Part shown: positions 8,422-17,457 of the stretch, piece by piece
How positions within the stretch are numbered: the stretch's first letter is position 1
How the letters are laid out: each line of letters starts with the position of its first letter
Source of the DNA: Rhizobium sp. CF122
Lineage (GTDB): Bacteria > Pseudomonadota > Alphaproteobacteria > Rhizobiales > Rhizobiaceae
DNA length: 64,000 bases
NCBI RefSeq assembly: GCF_000282035.1
Contig: NZ_AKKA01000087.1
Coordinates: 124,001-188,000 of the forward strand
Reading direction: 5' to 3'
The notes under the pieces: model-generated
Database searches by the model: none
What the model was told of the DNA's origin: nothing
What the model saw: the letters and a program-made list of their open reading frames with translations, nothing else
Program-made: the position numbers and the translations under genes

Positions 8422-9432
8422 ATGAAGCGCGGGTCTGTGTTTCTGCTGGCTGTCGCTGCCGTTCTGTCCGCGTTGTGCGCAGATGTTGCAGCCGCCAGTT
8501 CACGTTGGGGCAAAGACTACTTTCCCAACACCGAGGTTCTCACCCAGAACGGCGAGACGGTGCATTTCTATGACGACCTGATCAAGGGCAAGATCGTCCT
8601 GATCAGCTTCATTTTCACCAGCTGCACCGACCTTTGTCCGCTGACGACCGCGCGCATAACCCAGGTCGTTGATAGGATCCAAGATCAGATCGGCAAGAAG
8701 ATTTTCGTGATATCGATCACGGTCGATCCCGAAAACGACACGCCCGAGAAATTGAAAGCTTTCGCCGACGCCTTCTACAAGGGGCCTGGGTGGACGTTTA
8801 TCACCGGCAAGCCCGATGAGATTCGCGCCATCAACGCGAAGCTTGGAAACAAGAGCGACGTTGCAACCGACCATCGAAACGAGATCGTGCTCGGCAACGA
8901 CAGCACCGGAGAGTGGGCCAGGAACTCGCCGTTTGCCGACATCGAAAATGTCGAACTGGCGATCCGCGACATGGATCCGGCCTGGCGCGAGGGCCACTAC
9001 GCCCCGGCCATGGCATTGGCTCCGGCCACCGACTATCATGGCCTGAAGCTGGAGCGGGAACCGGGACAAATCCTGTTTAAGAAGATCTGTGCGCCCTGTC
9101 ACACGGTTGGAGTTGGCGACCGCATCGGCCCGGACCTTCTTGACGTTACTGTCAGGCGCAATCGGCAATGGCTGGAGCAAATGATCATGAATCCCGCGCG
9201 GCTCAGAGCCGAGAATGATCAAACGCTGGCGGACCTCGATGCAAAGTTCAAAGGCGTGCGTATGCCGAACCTGGGCATGTCGGCGACCGATACCGCAGAT
9301 CTGATATCGTATCTGGCAAAGAAATCGGCTGAGATCGCGGACCTACGCGCCCAACCCGAAGAAACCCATGTTCACCACCACGAAGACACGACCGCCCACC
9401 ACGATCATGGTTCGATGGACGCCAAACCGTGA
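8422..9432 (+). CDS. Sco1/SenC-cytochrome c fusion protein
   Basis: After a signal peptide (KRGSVFLLAVAAVLSALCADVAAA) comes a Sco1/SenC thioredoxin-fold domain with the copper motif CTDLC (Cys68, Cys72) and the distal His151 in TDHRNE. A class I cytochrome c domain follows with CAPCH (223-227) and candidate axial Met281 or Met286 (GVRMPNLGMS). The tail is His-rich (HVHHHEDTTAHHDH), a likely metal-binding extension. Sco proteins deliver or reduce copper for oxidases; placed 58 bases after the multicopper oxidase, it may metallate that enzyme or pass electrons. The ATG at 8422 has GGAGGGC upstream; the frame is open from 8377. Confidence 0.9.
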   Translation: MKRGSVFLLAVAAVLSALCADVAAASSRWGKDYFPNTEVLTQNGETVHFYDDLIKGKIVLISFIFTSCTDLCPLTTARITQVVDRIQDQIGKKIFVISITVDPENDTPEKLKAFADAFYKGPGWTFITGKPDEIRAINAKLGNKSDVATDHRNEIVLGNDSTGEWARNSPFADIENVELAIRDMDPAWREGHYAPAMALAPATDYHGLKLEREPGQILFKKICAPCHTVGVGDRIGPDLLDVTVRRNRQWLEQMIMNPARLRAENDQTLADLDAKFKGVRMPNLGMSATDTADLISYLAKKSAEIADLRAQPEETHVHHHEDTTAHHDHGSMDAKP

Positions 9433-9489
9433 TGCGTGGTTGACGGCCAAAATCGATCGGTCCTGTCGATCGCCGGTCGCGGCCGTTGC

Positions 9490-10017
9490 TTACTTCCATT
9501 CCCAGAACAGATCTGACGAGAAGGGGCGGTGTTGCACCAGCCTCTTTGCCCGCTCAGCCGTGTCTTCGTAGGCTGCTGCATCGGCCTCGCCGTTCAGTCC
9601 GACAAAATGCATCTTCATCGACGCAGTCTTTGGCTGTCCCTTCTGGCGGAAAACGAAGTGCACGGCGCATGTCGGATACTGCCAGTTGTCGGTCAAAAGC
9701 TCTGCAAACTGCTTCGCGTCCAGCTCACGTCCCTGTCCGGTAAAGGCCAGAAACTGGCCTAGATTGAAAAATCCGCTAAACAGGGCATGGGCGTTTTGCT
9801 GTTGCATATGGACAGCTTGACCGGTCGTGAAGTCGCGACGGTAAGACAGGCCTTCTGTCTGTCCCTTCGCCTTCTTCTCGGTGTAGCTGACGAGGTTCTT
9901 CTGTGCCAGCAATTCCATCGTCAACTCGTAGGTTTGATAGCGCTGCGCGTTGGCGTGAAGATCGTCGATCCTGACTTTCAAGTCAGCGATATAGTCTCGG
10001 TAGAATGCGGCGGCCAT
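9490..10017 (-). CDS. Conserved-looking protein of unknown function
   Basis: I do not recognise this 175-residue protein. It is soluble, without a signal peptide or membrane segment, and begins with a helical stretch (YRDYIADLKVRIDDLHANAQRYQ). It is rich in Gln and aromatic residues, with a tail ending FSSDLFWEWK. ATG at 10017 is preferred over a TTG two codons earlier; GGAG lies ten bases upstream. It sits alone between the oxidase locus, to which it is convergent, and the end of the bkd operon. Composition and codon use look like a real gene. Confidence 0.6.
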   Translation of the reverse strand: MAAAFYRDYIADLKVRIDDLHANAQRYQTYELTMELLAQKNLVSYTEKKAKGQTEGLSYRRDFTTGQAVHMQQQNAHALFSGFFNLGQFLAFTGQGRELDAKQFAELLTDNWQYPTCAVHFVFRQKGQPKTASMKMHFVGLNGEADAAAYEDTAERAKRLVQHRPFSSDLFWEWK

Positions 10018-10122
10018 TCTCAATTGCTCCGGTCGTGATTTGGTGCGCCAGCTAGCAGATAATGCGGCGTGTCCAAACAGATATCGTTCTGCGAAAGAGC
10101 CTACCTTGCGTCAAAACGGCGT

Positions 10123-11520
10123 TCAGATGTGCAACGCATGCCCCAAGGCCTTCAACGCTGCTTCCTGGACAGCCTCGCTGCGCGTCGGATGCGCGTGGAT
10201 TGTGCCGGCGAGGTCTTCCAGCCGCGTCCCCATCTCGATTGCCAGCGCAAAGCCAGCCGAGAGTTCGGACACGCCGGCACCGACGGCCTGCAGGCCAAGA
10301 ATAAGGCCGGTATCGGCGCGCGCGACGACGCGCACGAAGCCTTCCTCGGACAGCATCGTCATTGCGCGGCCATTTGCGCTGAACGGGAATTGCCCGACAC
10401 GGATCGCGTAGCCTTGAGCACGAGCCTCGTCCGGTGAAAGCCCCGCCGTTACGATTTCCGGATCGGTAAAGCAGATTGCCGGGATGCAGCGTTTGTCCCA
10501 GGCGCGCTTCTTGCCGGCAACGATCTCTGCGACCATTTCCCCCTGCGCCATGGCGCGATGGGCCAGCATCGGTTCGCCGGTGATATCGCCGATCGCGTAG
10601 ACGCCCCGCATCGAGGTGCGGCAGCGATCGTCGATGCGCAGGTATGGCCCGGTACGATCGAGATCGAGCTCCTCGATCCCCGATCCTGCAATTTTCGGGC
10701 GGCGACCAACGGTAATCAGTATGCGGTCGGCAGGAAGCAGCTGTTGCTGGCCCTGCGAGGTCTCGACGGACAGCGCATTGCCGTCGTCCGACAGGCCCTT
10801 CGCTTTTGCACCTGTCAGGACGCGAACGCCAAGCTCGCCAAGCCGTCGTGCAACCGGCCGCACGAGATCGGCATCATATTGTGGCAGGATCTGCTGCATG
10901 GCTTCAACGACAGTTACGTCCGAGCCCAGCTTGGCGAATGCCGTACCGAGTTCGAGGCCGATATAGCCTCCGCCCACGACAACTAATCTCCTCGGCAATT
11001 GGGCCAGGGAAAGCGCCTCCGTGGACGAGATGACTCGACCCTGGAAGGGCAGGGCTGGGAGTTCCACAGGTTCGGAACCCGTAGCGATCACCACTGTCTC
11101 GGCACGAATGACCTGTATGCCCACCTCGGTCTCGACCTCCACCGTTTTGCCATCGCGGAAGGCCGCGCGGCCGTGAACGATCTTGACCCTGGCCTTCTGC
11201 AGCAGGGCGGAGACGCCTCCATTCAGCCGGCCAACGATGCCGTCCTTCCAGCTGATGGTTTTTGCAAGGTCGATCGATGCACCCTCGACACGGATGCCCA
11301 TCGTGTTGTTTCCGGAGAGCATCTGTTTTGTGGCGCCAAACTCCTCGGCTGCGTGAATGAGGGCCTTTGACGGAATGCAGCCGACGTTCAGGCAGGTGCC
11401 GCCTGGCTTATCGGCTTCAACGATGACGGTGTCGAGGCCGAGTTGTCCGGCCCTGATTGCGCAGACGTAGCCCCCCGGTCCGGCGCCGATGACGAGAAGC
11501 TTGCAGACGATCTCTTTCAT
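10123..11520 (-). CDS. lpdV: Dihydrolipoyl dehydrogenase (E3) of branched-chain 2-oxoacid complex
   Basis: This FAD-dependent E3 reoxidises the lipoyl arms of E2 and makes NADH. Visible are the FAD-binding GAGPGGYVCAIRAGQLG, the redox disulfide GGTCLNVGCIPSKAL, a second dinucleotide fold (VVVGGGYIGLELG), and the C-terminal HAHPTRSE that holds the active-site His-Glu pair. The ATG at 11520 (MKEIVCKLLVIG) is the natural start; the frame extends to 11601 but would run into bkdB. It is five bases downstream of bkdB, last gene of the operon. Length 465, normal for E3. Confidence 0.95.
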   Translation of the reverse strand: MKEIVCKLLVIGAGPGGYVCAIRAGQLGLDTVIVEADKPGGTCLNVGCIPSKALIHAAEEFGATKQMLSGNNTMGIRVEGASIDLAKTISWKDGIVGRLNGGVSALLQKARVKIVHGRAAFRDGKTVEVETEVGIQVIRAETVVIATGSEPVELPALPFQGRVISSTEALSLAQLPRRLVVVGGGYIGLELGTAFAKLGSDVTVVEAMQQILPQYDADLVRPVARRLGELGVRVLTGAKAKGLSDDGNALSVETSQGQQQLLPADRILITVGRRPKIAGSGIEELDLDRTGPYLRIDDRCRTSMRGVYAIGDITGEPMLAHRAMAQGEMVAEIVAGKKRAWDKRCIPAICFTDPEIVTAGLSPDEARAQGYAIRVGQFPFSANGRAMTMLSEEGFVRVVARADTGLILGLQAVGAGVSELSAGFALAIEMGTRLEDLAGTIHAHPTRSEAVQEAALKALGHALHI

Positions 11521-11525
11521 GGATC

Positions 11526-12776
11526 CTAGCCTTCGATGAAGATGAGGGCGGGCGTTTCGAGAAGAACCCGGACGCGTTGGACGAAGGTGGCTGCATCCCA
11601 TCCGTCGATGATGCGATGATCGAAACTCGAGGACAGATTCATCATCTTGCGCGGTACGAACTGGGTCCCATCCCAGGCCGGTCGCACGGCAATCTTATTC
11701 ACACCGACGATCGCGACTTCCGGATGGTTGATGACAGGTGTCGAGACGATGCCGCCGATCGCACCAAGCGAACTGATGGTGATGGTCGAACCGCTGAGTT
11801 CGTCGCGGGTCGCGGTACCAGCGCGCGCAGCTTCCGCCAGGCGCCCCATCTCGGTGGCGCAATCCCAGATGCCGCGCGCCTCGGCGTTCTTGACCACCGG
11901 GACGACAAGCCCGGCAGGCGTCTGCGCGGCAATGCCGATATGGACGGCACCGTGACGGGTGAGGATGCCCTTCTCGTCGTCAAAGGTCGCGTTGACGTTC
12001 GGTTGCTCGGCGACCGCTTTTACGATCGCCCGCATCAGGAACGGCAGGACCGTGAGCTTGGGTTGCTCGGGCTTGCGGTCGCGATTCATGGTAGCCCGCA
12101 ACTCCTCAAGCGCGGTCATGTCGACTTCCTCGACATAGGTGATGTGAGGAATGCGGGAGGTCGAGAGCGACATTTTTTCAGCGATGCGGCGCCTGAGACC
12201 GGTGAGCTTGATCTCTTCGGCCGAGGTCTTTTTCGCCATGGCCGGCTGAAGGGAAGGCAGCTCGCCACGCGCGATGAATTGTTCGACATCTTCGCGAAGA
12301 ATGCGGCCGGCAGGACCAGATCCCTTCAGTTGACGCAGATCGACGCCGCTTTCCCTTGCAAAGAGCCGCACAGATGGTGACGCCAGCGGCCTTTCTGCCG
12401 GAGCCTCGGATCGTGGAGCACTGGTGGCCTTCGGCGCATGCGTGGTGTCCGGCTCAATGGCAGGGGGCCGACTGTCGGGCGCTTCCGCCGGTGCTTCGGC
12501 AGGGCGCGCTTCGACTTGGTCAGTCGCCTCACCACCATTCGTCTCAATCCGGACAAGCGGCGCCTTGACGGCGATCTTGTCGCCGATTTCAGCGCCCAGC
12601 CAGACAACGGTTCCGGTGACTGGCGATGGGATCTCGACCGTCGCCTTGTCGGTCATGACGGCGGCGATGACCATATCCTCCTTGACCGGGTCGCCCGCCT
12701 TGACGTGCCATTCGACAAGTTCGGCCTCGGCCACGCCTTCGCCGACATCGGGCATCTTGATAATAAATTCGCCCAT
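11526..12776 (-). CDS. bkdB: Branched-chain 2-oxoacid dehydrogenase E2 (lipoamide acyltransferase)
   Basis: The product transfers the branched acyl group from E1 to CoA. It has one lipoyl domain (lysine in MTDKATVEIPSPVTG, about residue 43), a Pro/Ala-rich linker, a peripheral subunit-binding domain (SVRLFARESGVDLRQLKGSGPAGRI broken here by motif only, about 132-160) and the catalytic domain ending in SFDHRIIDGWDAATF with the active-site His and Asp. It is 416 residues, normal for single-lipoyl E2. Spacing to bkdA2 is three bases and to lpdV five, so a tight operon. Confidence 0.93.
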   Translation of the reverse strand: MGEFIIKMPDVGEGVAEAELVEWHVKAGDPVKEDMVIAAVMTDKATVEIPSPVTGTVVWLGAEIGDKIAVKAPLVRIETNGGEATDQVEARPAEAPAEAPDSRPPAIEPDTTHAPKATSAPRSEAPAERPLASPSVRLFARESGVDLRQLKGSGPAGRILREDVEQFIARGELPSLQPAMAKKTSAEEIKLTGLRRRIAEKMSLSTSRIPHITYVEEVDMTALEELRATMNRDRKPEQPKLTVLPFLMRAIVKAVAEQPNVNATFDDEKGILTRHGAVHIGIAAQTPAGLVVPVVKNAEARGIWDCATEMGRLAEAARAGTATRDELSGSTITISSLGAIGGIVSTPVINHPEVAIVGVNKIAVRPAWDGTQFVPRKMMNLSSSFDHRIIDGWDAATFVQRVRVLLETPALIFIEG

Positions 12777-12779
12777 GCG

Positions 12780-13793
12780 TCAGGCCTCCATGACTTCTGC
12801 AAGTGCGCGCCCGACGCGCCCGGGGCCGGGAAAGTAGTCCCATTCCTGTGCGTGCGGATAGGGCGTATCCCAACCGGCGACGCGCACTACGGGGGCTTCC
12901 AGACGGTAAAAGCAATGTTCCTGCACGAGGGATACGATCTCCGCGCCGAACCCCGAGGTCAGCGTCGCTTCGTGAACGACCACGCAACGTCCGGTTTTGT
13001 TGACGGATTGCACGATCGTATCGAGATCCAGCGGCAACAGGCTGCGCAGGTCGATCACTTCGGCATCGATGCCCGTGTCTTCAGCAGCGGCAAGCGCGAC
13101 ATGCACCATGGTGCCGTAGGCGATTACCGTCACGGCAGATCCCGAGCGCCGGACCTCAGCCTTGCCGATCGGAATTGAATAGTGCCCCTCCGGTACCTCA
13201 CCGAGGTCGTGCTTCGACCAGGGTGTGACGGGTCGTTCATGATGCCCGTCGAACGGGCCGTTGTAGAGCCGCTTCGGCTCCAGGAACATCACGGGATCCG
13301 GATCCTCTATAGCGGCAATAAGCAGGCCTTTTGCATCATAGGGATTGGAAGGCACGATAACCTTCAAGCCGCAGACGTGAGTGAAGAGCGCTTCCGGACT
13401 CTGGCTGTGGGTCTGGCCGCCGAAGATGCCGCCACCGGTCGGCATGCGAAGGACGATCGGGCAAGTGAAGTCGCCGTTCGAGCGATAGCGGATGCGCGCC
13501 GCCTCCTGCGTGATCTGGTCGTAGGCCGGATACATGTAATCGGCGAACTGGATCTCGACACAGGGTTTGAGCCCGTAGGCGGCCATGCCGATGGCAGTAC
13601 CGACAATGCCGGATTCACTGATCGGCGTGTCGAAACAGCGTGTCTTGCCGTATTTCGCCTGCAGTCCCTGGGTACAGCGAAACACGCCGCCGAAGTATCC
13701 GACATCCTCGCCGAAGACCACCACGTTGTCGTCGCGTGCCATCGACACATCCATGGCGCTGCGCACCGCTTCAATCATCGTCATTCTGGCCAT
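12780..13793 (-). CDS. bkdA2: Branched-chain 2-oxoacid dehydrogenase E1 beta
   Basis: E1 beta forms the thiamine-diphosphate site with E1 alpha. Visible signatures include VVFGEDVGYFGGVFRCTQGL, DTPISESGIVGTAIGMA, EIQFADYMYPAYDQI and the C-terminal VDLRSLLPLD. The open frame runs to 13904 inside bkdA1, but the ATG at 13793 (MARMTMIEAVRSAMD) matches family starts and lies one base after the bkdA1 stop. Length 337 fits the family. Confidence 0.95.
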   Translation of the reverse strand: MARMTMIEAVRSAMDVSMARDDNVVVFGEDVGYFGGVFRCTQGLQAKYGKTRCFDTPISESGIVGTAIGMAAYGLKPCVEIQFADYMYPAYDQITQEAARIRYRSNGDFTCPIVLRMPTGGGIFGGQTHSQSPEALFTHVCGLKVIVPSNPYDAKGLLIAAIEDPDPVMFLEPKRLYNGPFDGHHERPVTPWSKHDLGEVPEGHYSIPIGKAEVRRSGSAVTVIAYGTMVHVALAAAEDTGIDAEVIDLRSLLPLDLDTIVQSVNKTGRCVVVHEATLTSGFGAEIVSLVQEHCFYRLEAPVVRVAGWDTPYPHAQEWDYFPGPGRVGRALAEVMEA

Positions 13794-13794
13794 G

Positions 13795-15027
13795 TCAGAA
13801 ACCTGCCTTCTGCCGTTGGCGACGAATGTGCGGCGGCATTTCCGCGTAGACGCCTTCGAAGATGTCGCGCACGGACGGCTTGCCGCCGGCATGCAGCGTG
13901 CCATGATGCTCCGCCTGCTTCTGGGCTTCGATCACCTCGTCCACGATTTCCGCCTCGGCCTGCACGTGGCGCTCTTCCGACCAGACACCCCTGACGATCA
14001 GATGCTTCTTCAGGCGCAGTACCGGGTCGCCAAGCGGCCAAGCCTCGGACTCGGTCTTCGGTCGATAGGCGCTTGGATCGTCCGACGTCGAATGAGCGCC
14101 GACGCGATAGGTGACATATTCAATCAGCGTCGGGCCGAGATTTCGCCTGGCACGCTCGGCCGCCCAGCAGGCGACGGCGTAGACGGCGAGGTAATCGTTG
14201 CCGTCGACCCGCAGCGCCGGAATACCGAAGCCAAGCCCACGTGCGGCAAACGTGCCGGAGCCACCACGCGCAATGCCCTGGAAAGTGGAAATCGCCCACT
14301 GATTGTTGACGATATTGAGGATCACTGGTGCCTTGTACGTGGAGGCAAAGACCAGTGCGGAGTGGAAGTCGGATTCGGCAGTGGAGCCATCTCCGATCCA
14401 ACCCGCCGCGATCTTCCTGTCGTTCTTGATGGCCGACGCCATTGCCCATCCGACTGCCTGCACATATTGCGTCGCGAGGTTGCCGGAGATCGTGAAGAAA
14501 CCGTGCTCCTTCGACGAATACATGATCGGCAGCTGGCGGCCGTGCAGCGGATCGCTTTCGTTCGAGAAGATCTGGTTCATCATCTCGACCATTGGGTAGT
14601 CGTCGGCAATCAGGAGGCCCGCTTGCCGATAGGTCGGGAAGTTCATGTCGCCTTTCCGGAGCGCCTTGCGGAAGGCGCAGCTGACGGCCTCCTCGCCAAG
14701 GTGCTGCATGTAGAAGGACGTTTTTCCCTGACGCTGTGCCATCAGCATCCGCGCATCGAAGGCGCGAAGCTTCATCATGTTGCGCAGGCCGGTCAACAGC
14801 TCTTCGTCGGAAAGCATTCCCGACCATGGGCCGACGGCCTCTCCCTCCCGGTTGAGCACACGGATGATCGAATAGGCGAGGTCGCGGATCTCCTCTGGCG
14901 CAACGTCGATTTCGGGGCGCGGCACCACGCCCGCCTTGGCAATCTTCACGTTGGAGAAATCGGGTTGGCCGCCCGGTCGGACGGCAGGTTCCGGAACGTG
15001 GAGGCTCAGTTGAGCTGTGTCCGTCAT
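13795..15027 (-). CDS. bkdA1: Branched-chain 2-oxoacid dehydrogenase E1 alpha
   Basis: This 410-residue subunit carries the thiamine-diphosphate motif GWIGDGSTAESDFHSAL through NNQWAIS (about 190-225) and the regulatory-type loop YRVGAHSTSDDPSAYRP typical of branched-chain rather than pyruvate E1. It decarboxylates the 2-oxoacids of Val, Leu and Ile. Presence of all of A1, A2, B and Lpd in order identifies the bkd complex. 68 bases separate it from the acyl-CoA dehydrogenase upstream. Confidence 0.95.
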   Translation of the reverse strand: MTDTAQLSLHVPEPAVRPGGQPDFSNVKIAKAGVVPRPEIDVAPEEIRDLAYSIIRVLNREGEAVGPWSGMLSDEELLTGLRNMMKLRAFDARMLMAQRQGKTSFYMQHLGEEAVSCAFRKALRKGDMNFPTYRQAGLLIADDYPMVEMMNQIFSNESDPLHGRQLPIMYSSKEHGFFTISGNLATQYVQAVGWAMASAIKNDRKIAAGWIGDGSTAESDFHSALVFASTYKAPVILNIVNNQWAISTFQGIARGGSGTFAARGLGFGIPALRVDGNDYLAVYAVACWAAERARRNLGPTLIEYVTYRVGAHSTSDDPSAYRPKTESEAWPLGDPVLRLKKHLIVRGVWSEERHVQAEAEIVDEVIEAQKQAEHHGTLHAGGKPSVRDIFEGVYAEMPPHIRRQRQKAGF

Positions 15028-15095
15028 ATCGTTTTTCCCTCCCAGCTGCGATGTCCGCTTCTCTCCTCAGAAACGGGATGCCGCAGTTCTTGTTC

Positions 15096-16223
15096 TTATA
15101 GATTGCGCGCGATCACCATTCTCTGAACATCGCTCGTTCCTTCATAAATCTGACAGATGCGGACATCCCGATAGATCCGCTCGACGGGATAATCGGCCAT
15201 GTAGCCGTAGCCCCCATGAATCTGGATCGCGTCCGAACAGACCCGCTCTGCCATCTCGGATGCGAAAAGCTTGGCCATCGATGCCTCCGAAAGGCACGGC
15301 AGACCATTGTCGCGCAACGCGGCTGCGTGAAAGACGAGCTGACGCGCTGCTTCGATCTGGGTCGCCATGTCGGCGAGCCGGAAGGCCACGGCCTGATGCT
15401 CCATGATCGCCTTGCCGAAGGCCGTGCGTTCACGCGCATAGTCGCGCGCCGCCTCAAAAGCTGCACGCGCCATGCCAACGGCCTGAGCGCCAATGCCGAT
15501 ACGCCCACCTTCGAGGTTCGCCAGTGCTATCCGGTATCCCTCGCCCTCCGCGCCCAATCGCAACTCCGCGGGGATGTGCATGCTGTTGAAGGCGATCTGG
15601 CAGGTGTCGGTCGAATGCAGCCCGAGTTTTTCCTCGACGCGGATCACTTCGTAGCCAGGTGTATCGGTTGGCACGATGAAGGCGGTGATCCCCTTCTTGC
15701 CGGCGTCCGGATCTGTCACCGCAAAGACGATGATCATCTGGCCGTTCTTGCCAGAGGTGATGAACTGCTTGGCGCCGTCGAGAACGTAGTGATCGCCATT
15801 GCGGCTTGCGCGACTGCGTAGATTGGACGCGTCCGAACCCGCTTGCGATTCCGTCAGCGCAAAGCCGCCGATCCATTCGCCGCTGGCAAGCTTCGGCAGG
15901 AAACGTTGCTTCTGCTCTTCGGTACCGAACTTCAGGATCGGCACGCAGGCGACCGAGCTGTGGACGCTCATGATGGTGGAGCATGGTCCGTCGCCGGCCG
16001 CGATCTCTTCCAGTGCGGCTGCATAGGCAAGCGTGCCGGTGTCGGAGCCACCATACTGTTCCGGAACCAGCATGCCGAGCAGGCCGAGTTCACCCATCTC
16101 TGCGAGTTCCTCGCGCGGAAACCTGTGCTCGCGGTCGCGGGCAGCCGCTCCGGGCGCAAGCCGCTCGCAGGCGAAATCTCTGGCGAGATCGCGGATTTGC
16201 TGCTGCAGTTCGGAAAGGATCAT
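15096..16223 (-). CDS. Acyl-CoA dehydrogenase (short/branched-chain type)
   Basis: A 375-residue flavoprotein with ALTESQAGSDASNL and YVLDGAKQFITSGKNG for FAD binding, and IYEGTSDVQRMVIARNL near the C-terminus with the catalytic Glu. The motif set resembles 2-methylbutyryl/isobutyryl-CoA dehydrogenases. In this operon it would take the acyl-CoA made by the bkd complex to the enoyl-CoA (tiglyl-CoA for isoleucine). Isovaleryl-CoA dehydrogenase is the main alternative. No enoyl-CoA hydratase is in the operon. Confidence 0.9.
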   Translation of the reverse strand: MILSELQQQIRDLARDFACERLAPGAAARDREHRFPREELAEMGELGLLGMLVPEQYGGSDTGTLAYAAALEEIAAGDGPCSTIMSVHSSVACVPILKFGTEEQKQRFLPKLASGEWIGGFALTESQAGSDASNLRSRASRNGDHYVLDGAKQFITSGKNGQMIIVFAVTDPDAGKKGITAFIVPTDTPGYEVIRVEEKLGLHSTDTCQIAFNSMHIPAELRLGAEGEGYRIALANLEGGRIGIGAQAVGMARAAFEAARDYARERTAFGKAIMEHQAVAFRLADMATQIEAARQLVFHAAALRDNGLPCLSEASMAKLFASEMAERVCSDAIQIHGGYGYMADYPVERIYRDVRICQIYEGTSDVQRMVIARNL

Positions 16224-16245
16224 GCTTGTCTCCTCCCTGCCTTTC

Positions 16246-17433
16246 CTAATGACGCTCTATGGCGACAGCGGTTGCCTCACCGCCGCCGATACATAGTGCT
16301 GCCATGCCACGTTTCAGGTCGTAGCGCTCGAGCGCTGCAAGTAGTGTGACGAGAATGCGCGCGCCGGATGCGCCAATCGGGTGGCCAAGCGCGCACGCGC
16401 CGCCATGCACATTGACCTTTTCGTCCGGCAGCTGGAGGTCGCGCATCGCAGCCATGGCGACGACGGCAAATGCCTCGTTGATCTCGAAGAGATCGACGGT
16501 ATCAAGCGGCCAGCCTGTGCGATCGGAGAGTGTCTGCAAGGCGCCGATCGGAGCGGTGGCAAAAAGACTGGGCGCCTGCGAATGTGTGGTGTGGCCGGTG
16601 ATCGTCGCAAGGGGTCGCAATCCCCGGCGTTCGGCTTCGGAACGACGCATCAACACGAGAGCGGCGGCACCGTCGGAAATCGAGCTGGAATTGGCGGCCG
16701 TCACGGTCCCGCCGTCACGAAAGGCTGGTTTGAGGAGGGGGATCTTGTCGATCTTCGCCTTGCCTGGCTGTTCGTCCCGGCTGACCGTCTGTTCGGCCTT
16801 TCCCACAGTGATTGTGACCGGCGTGATCTCGGCGTTGAAGTAGCCGGCATCGATGGCCTTTTGAGCGCGGGTGAGCGACGTCACTGCGTAACGATCCTGT
16901 GCTTCGCGCGTGAACTGGTAAGCTTCGGCACAGTCCTCCGCAAAGGTGCCCATCAAACGTCCCTTGTCATAAGCATCCTCCAGCCCGTCGAGGAACATAT
17001 GATCGATGACGCGGCCGTGGCCGAGCCTGTAACCGCCACGGGCACGATCAAGAAGATAGGGCGCGTTGGTCATGCTTTCCATGCCGCCGGCGACGCCGAC
17101 GGTGGCGCTGCCAGCCGCCAGGAGGTCATGGGTCAACATGACTGCCTTCATGCCGGAACCACACATCTTGTTGACGGTCGTTGCACCGGTGGAGAAGGGC
17201 AGACCTGCACCGATCGCTGCCTGCCGGGCGGGCGCTTGACCCTGACCAGCCGGCAGCACGCAGCCGAAGACGACCTCGTCGATGGCTTCCGGGGCCACCT
17301 TCGCGCGCTGAAGCGCTGCGCGGATGGCAGCCGCTCCAAGGTCGGGCGCCGTTGCCTCCTTGAGCTCACCTTGGAAGCCGCCGATCGGCGTGCGCGCCGT
17401 TCCGACAATGACGACAGGGTCCTGCATTACCAT
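16246..17433 (-). CDS. Acetyl-CoA acyltransferase (thiolase)
   Basis: Thiolase with the acyl-accepting Cys in VNKMCGSGMKAVML (about residue 91), the His of HGGACALGHPIGASGARI and the second Cys in ALCIGGGEATAVAIE. It would cleave 2-methylacetoacetyl-CoA to propionyl-CoA and acetyl-CoA in isoleucine breakdown, or make/cleave acetoacetyl-CoA. The ATG at 17433 has AGGAGG seven bases upstream; the frame extends to 17457. It starts 24 bases after the dehydrogenase stop. Confidence 0.93.
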   Translation of the reverse strand: MVMQDPVVIVGTARTPIGGFQGELKEATAPDLGAAAIRAALQRAKVAPEAIDEVVFGCVLPAGQGQAPARQAAIGAGLPFSTGATTVNKMCGSGMKAVMLTHDLLAAGSATVGVAGGMESMTNAPYLLDRARGGYRLGHGRVIDHMFLDGLEDAYDKGRLMGTFAEDCAEAYQFTREAQDRYAVTSLTRAQKAIDAGYFNAEITPVTITVGKAEQTVSRDEQPGKAKIDKIPLLKPAFRDGGTVTAANSSSISDGAAALVLMRRSEAERRGLRPLATITGHTTHSQAPSLFATAPIGALQTLSDRTGWPLDTVDLFEINEAFAVVAMAAMRDLQLPDEKVNVHGGACALGHPIGASGARILVTLLAALERYDLKRGMAALCIGGGEATAVAIERH

Positions 17434-17457
17434 GTTTAAGCCTCCTGTGCTGAACAC

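Noticed and set aside
13585..15126. A 513-codon plus-strand frame opposite bkdA1/bkdA2
   Set aside because: Shadow of the two E1 subunit genes, with no domain of its own.
16381..17439. A 352-codon plus-strand frame opposite the thiolase gene
   Set aside because: Shadow; the thiolase on the other strand has all catalytic motifs.
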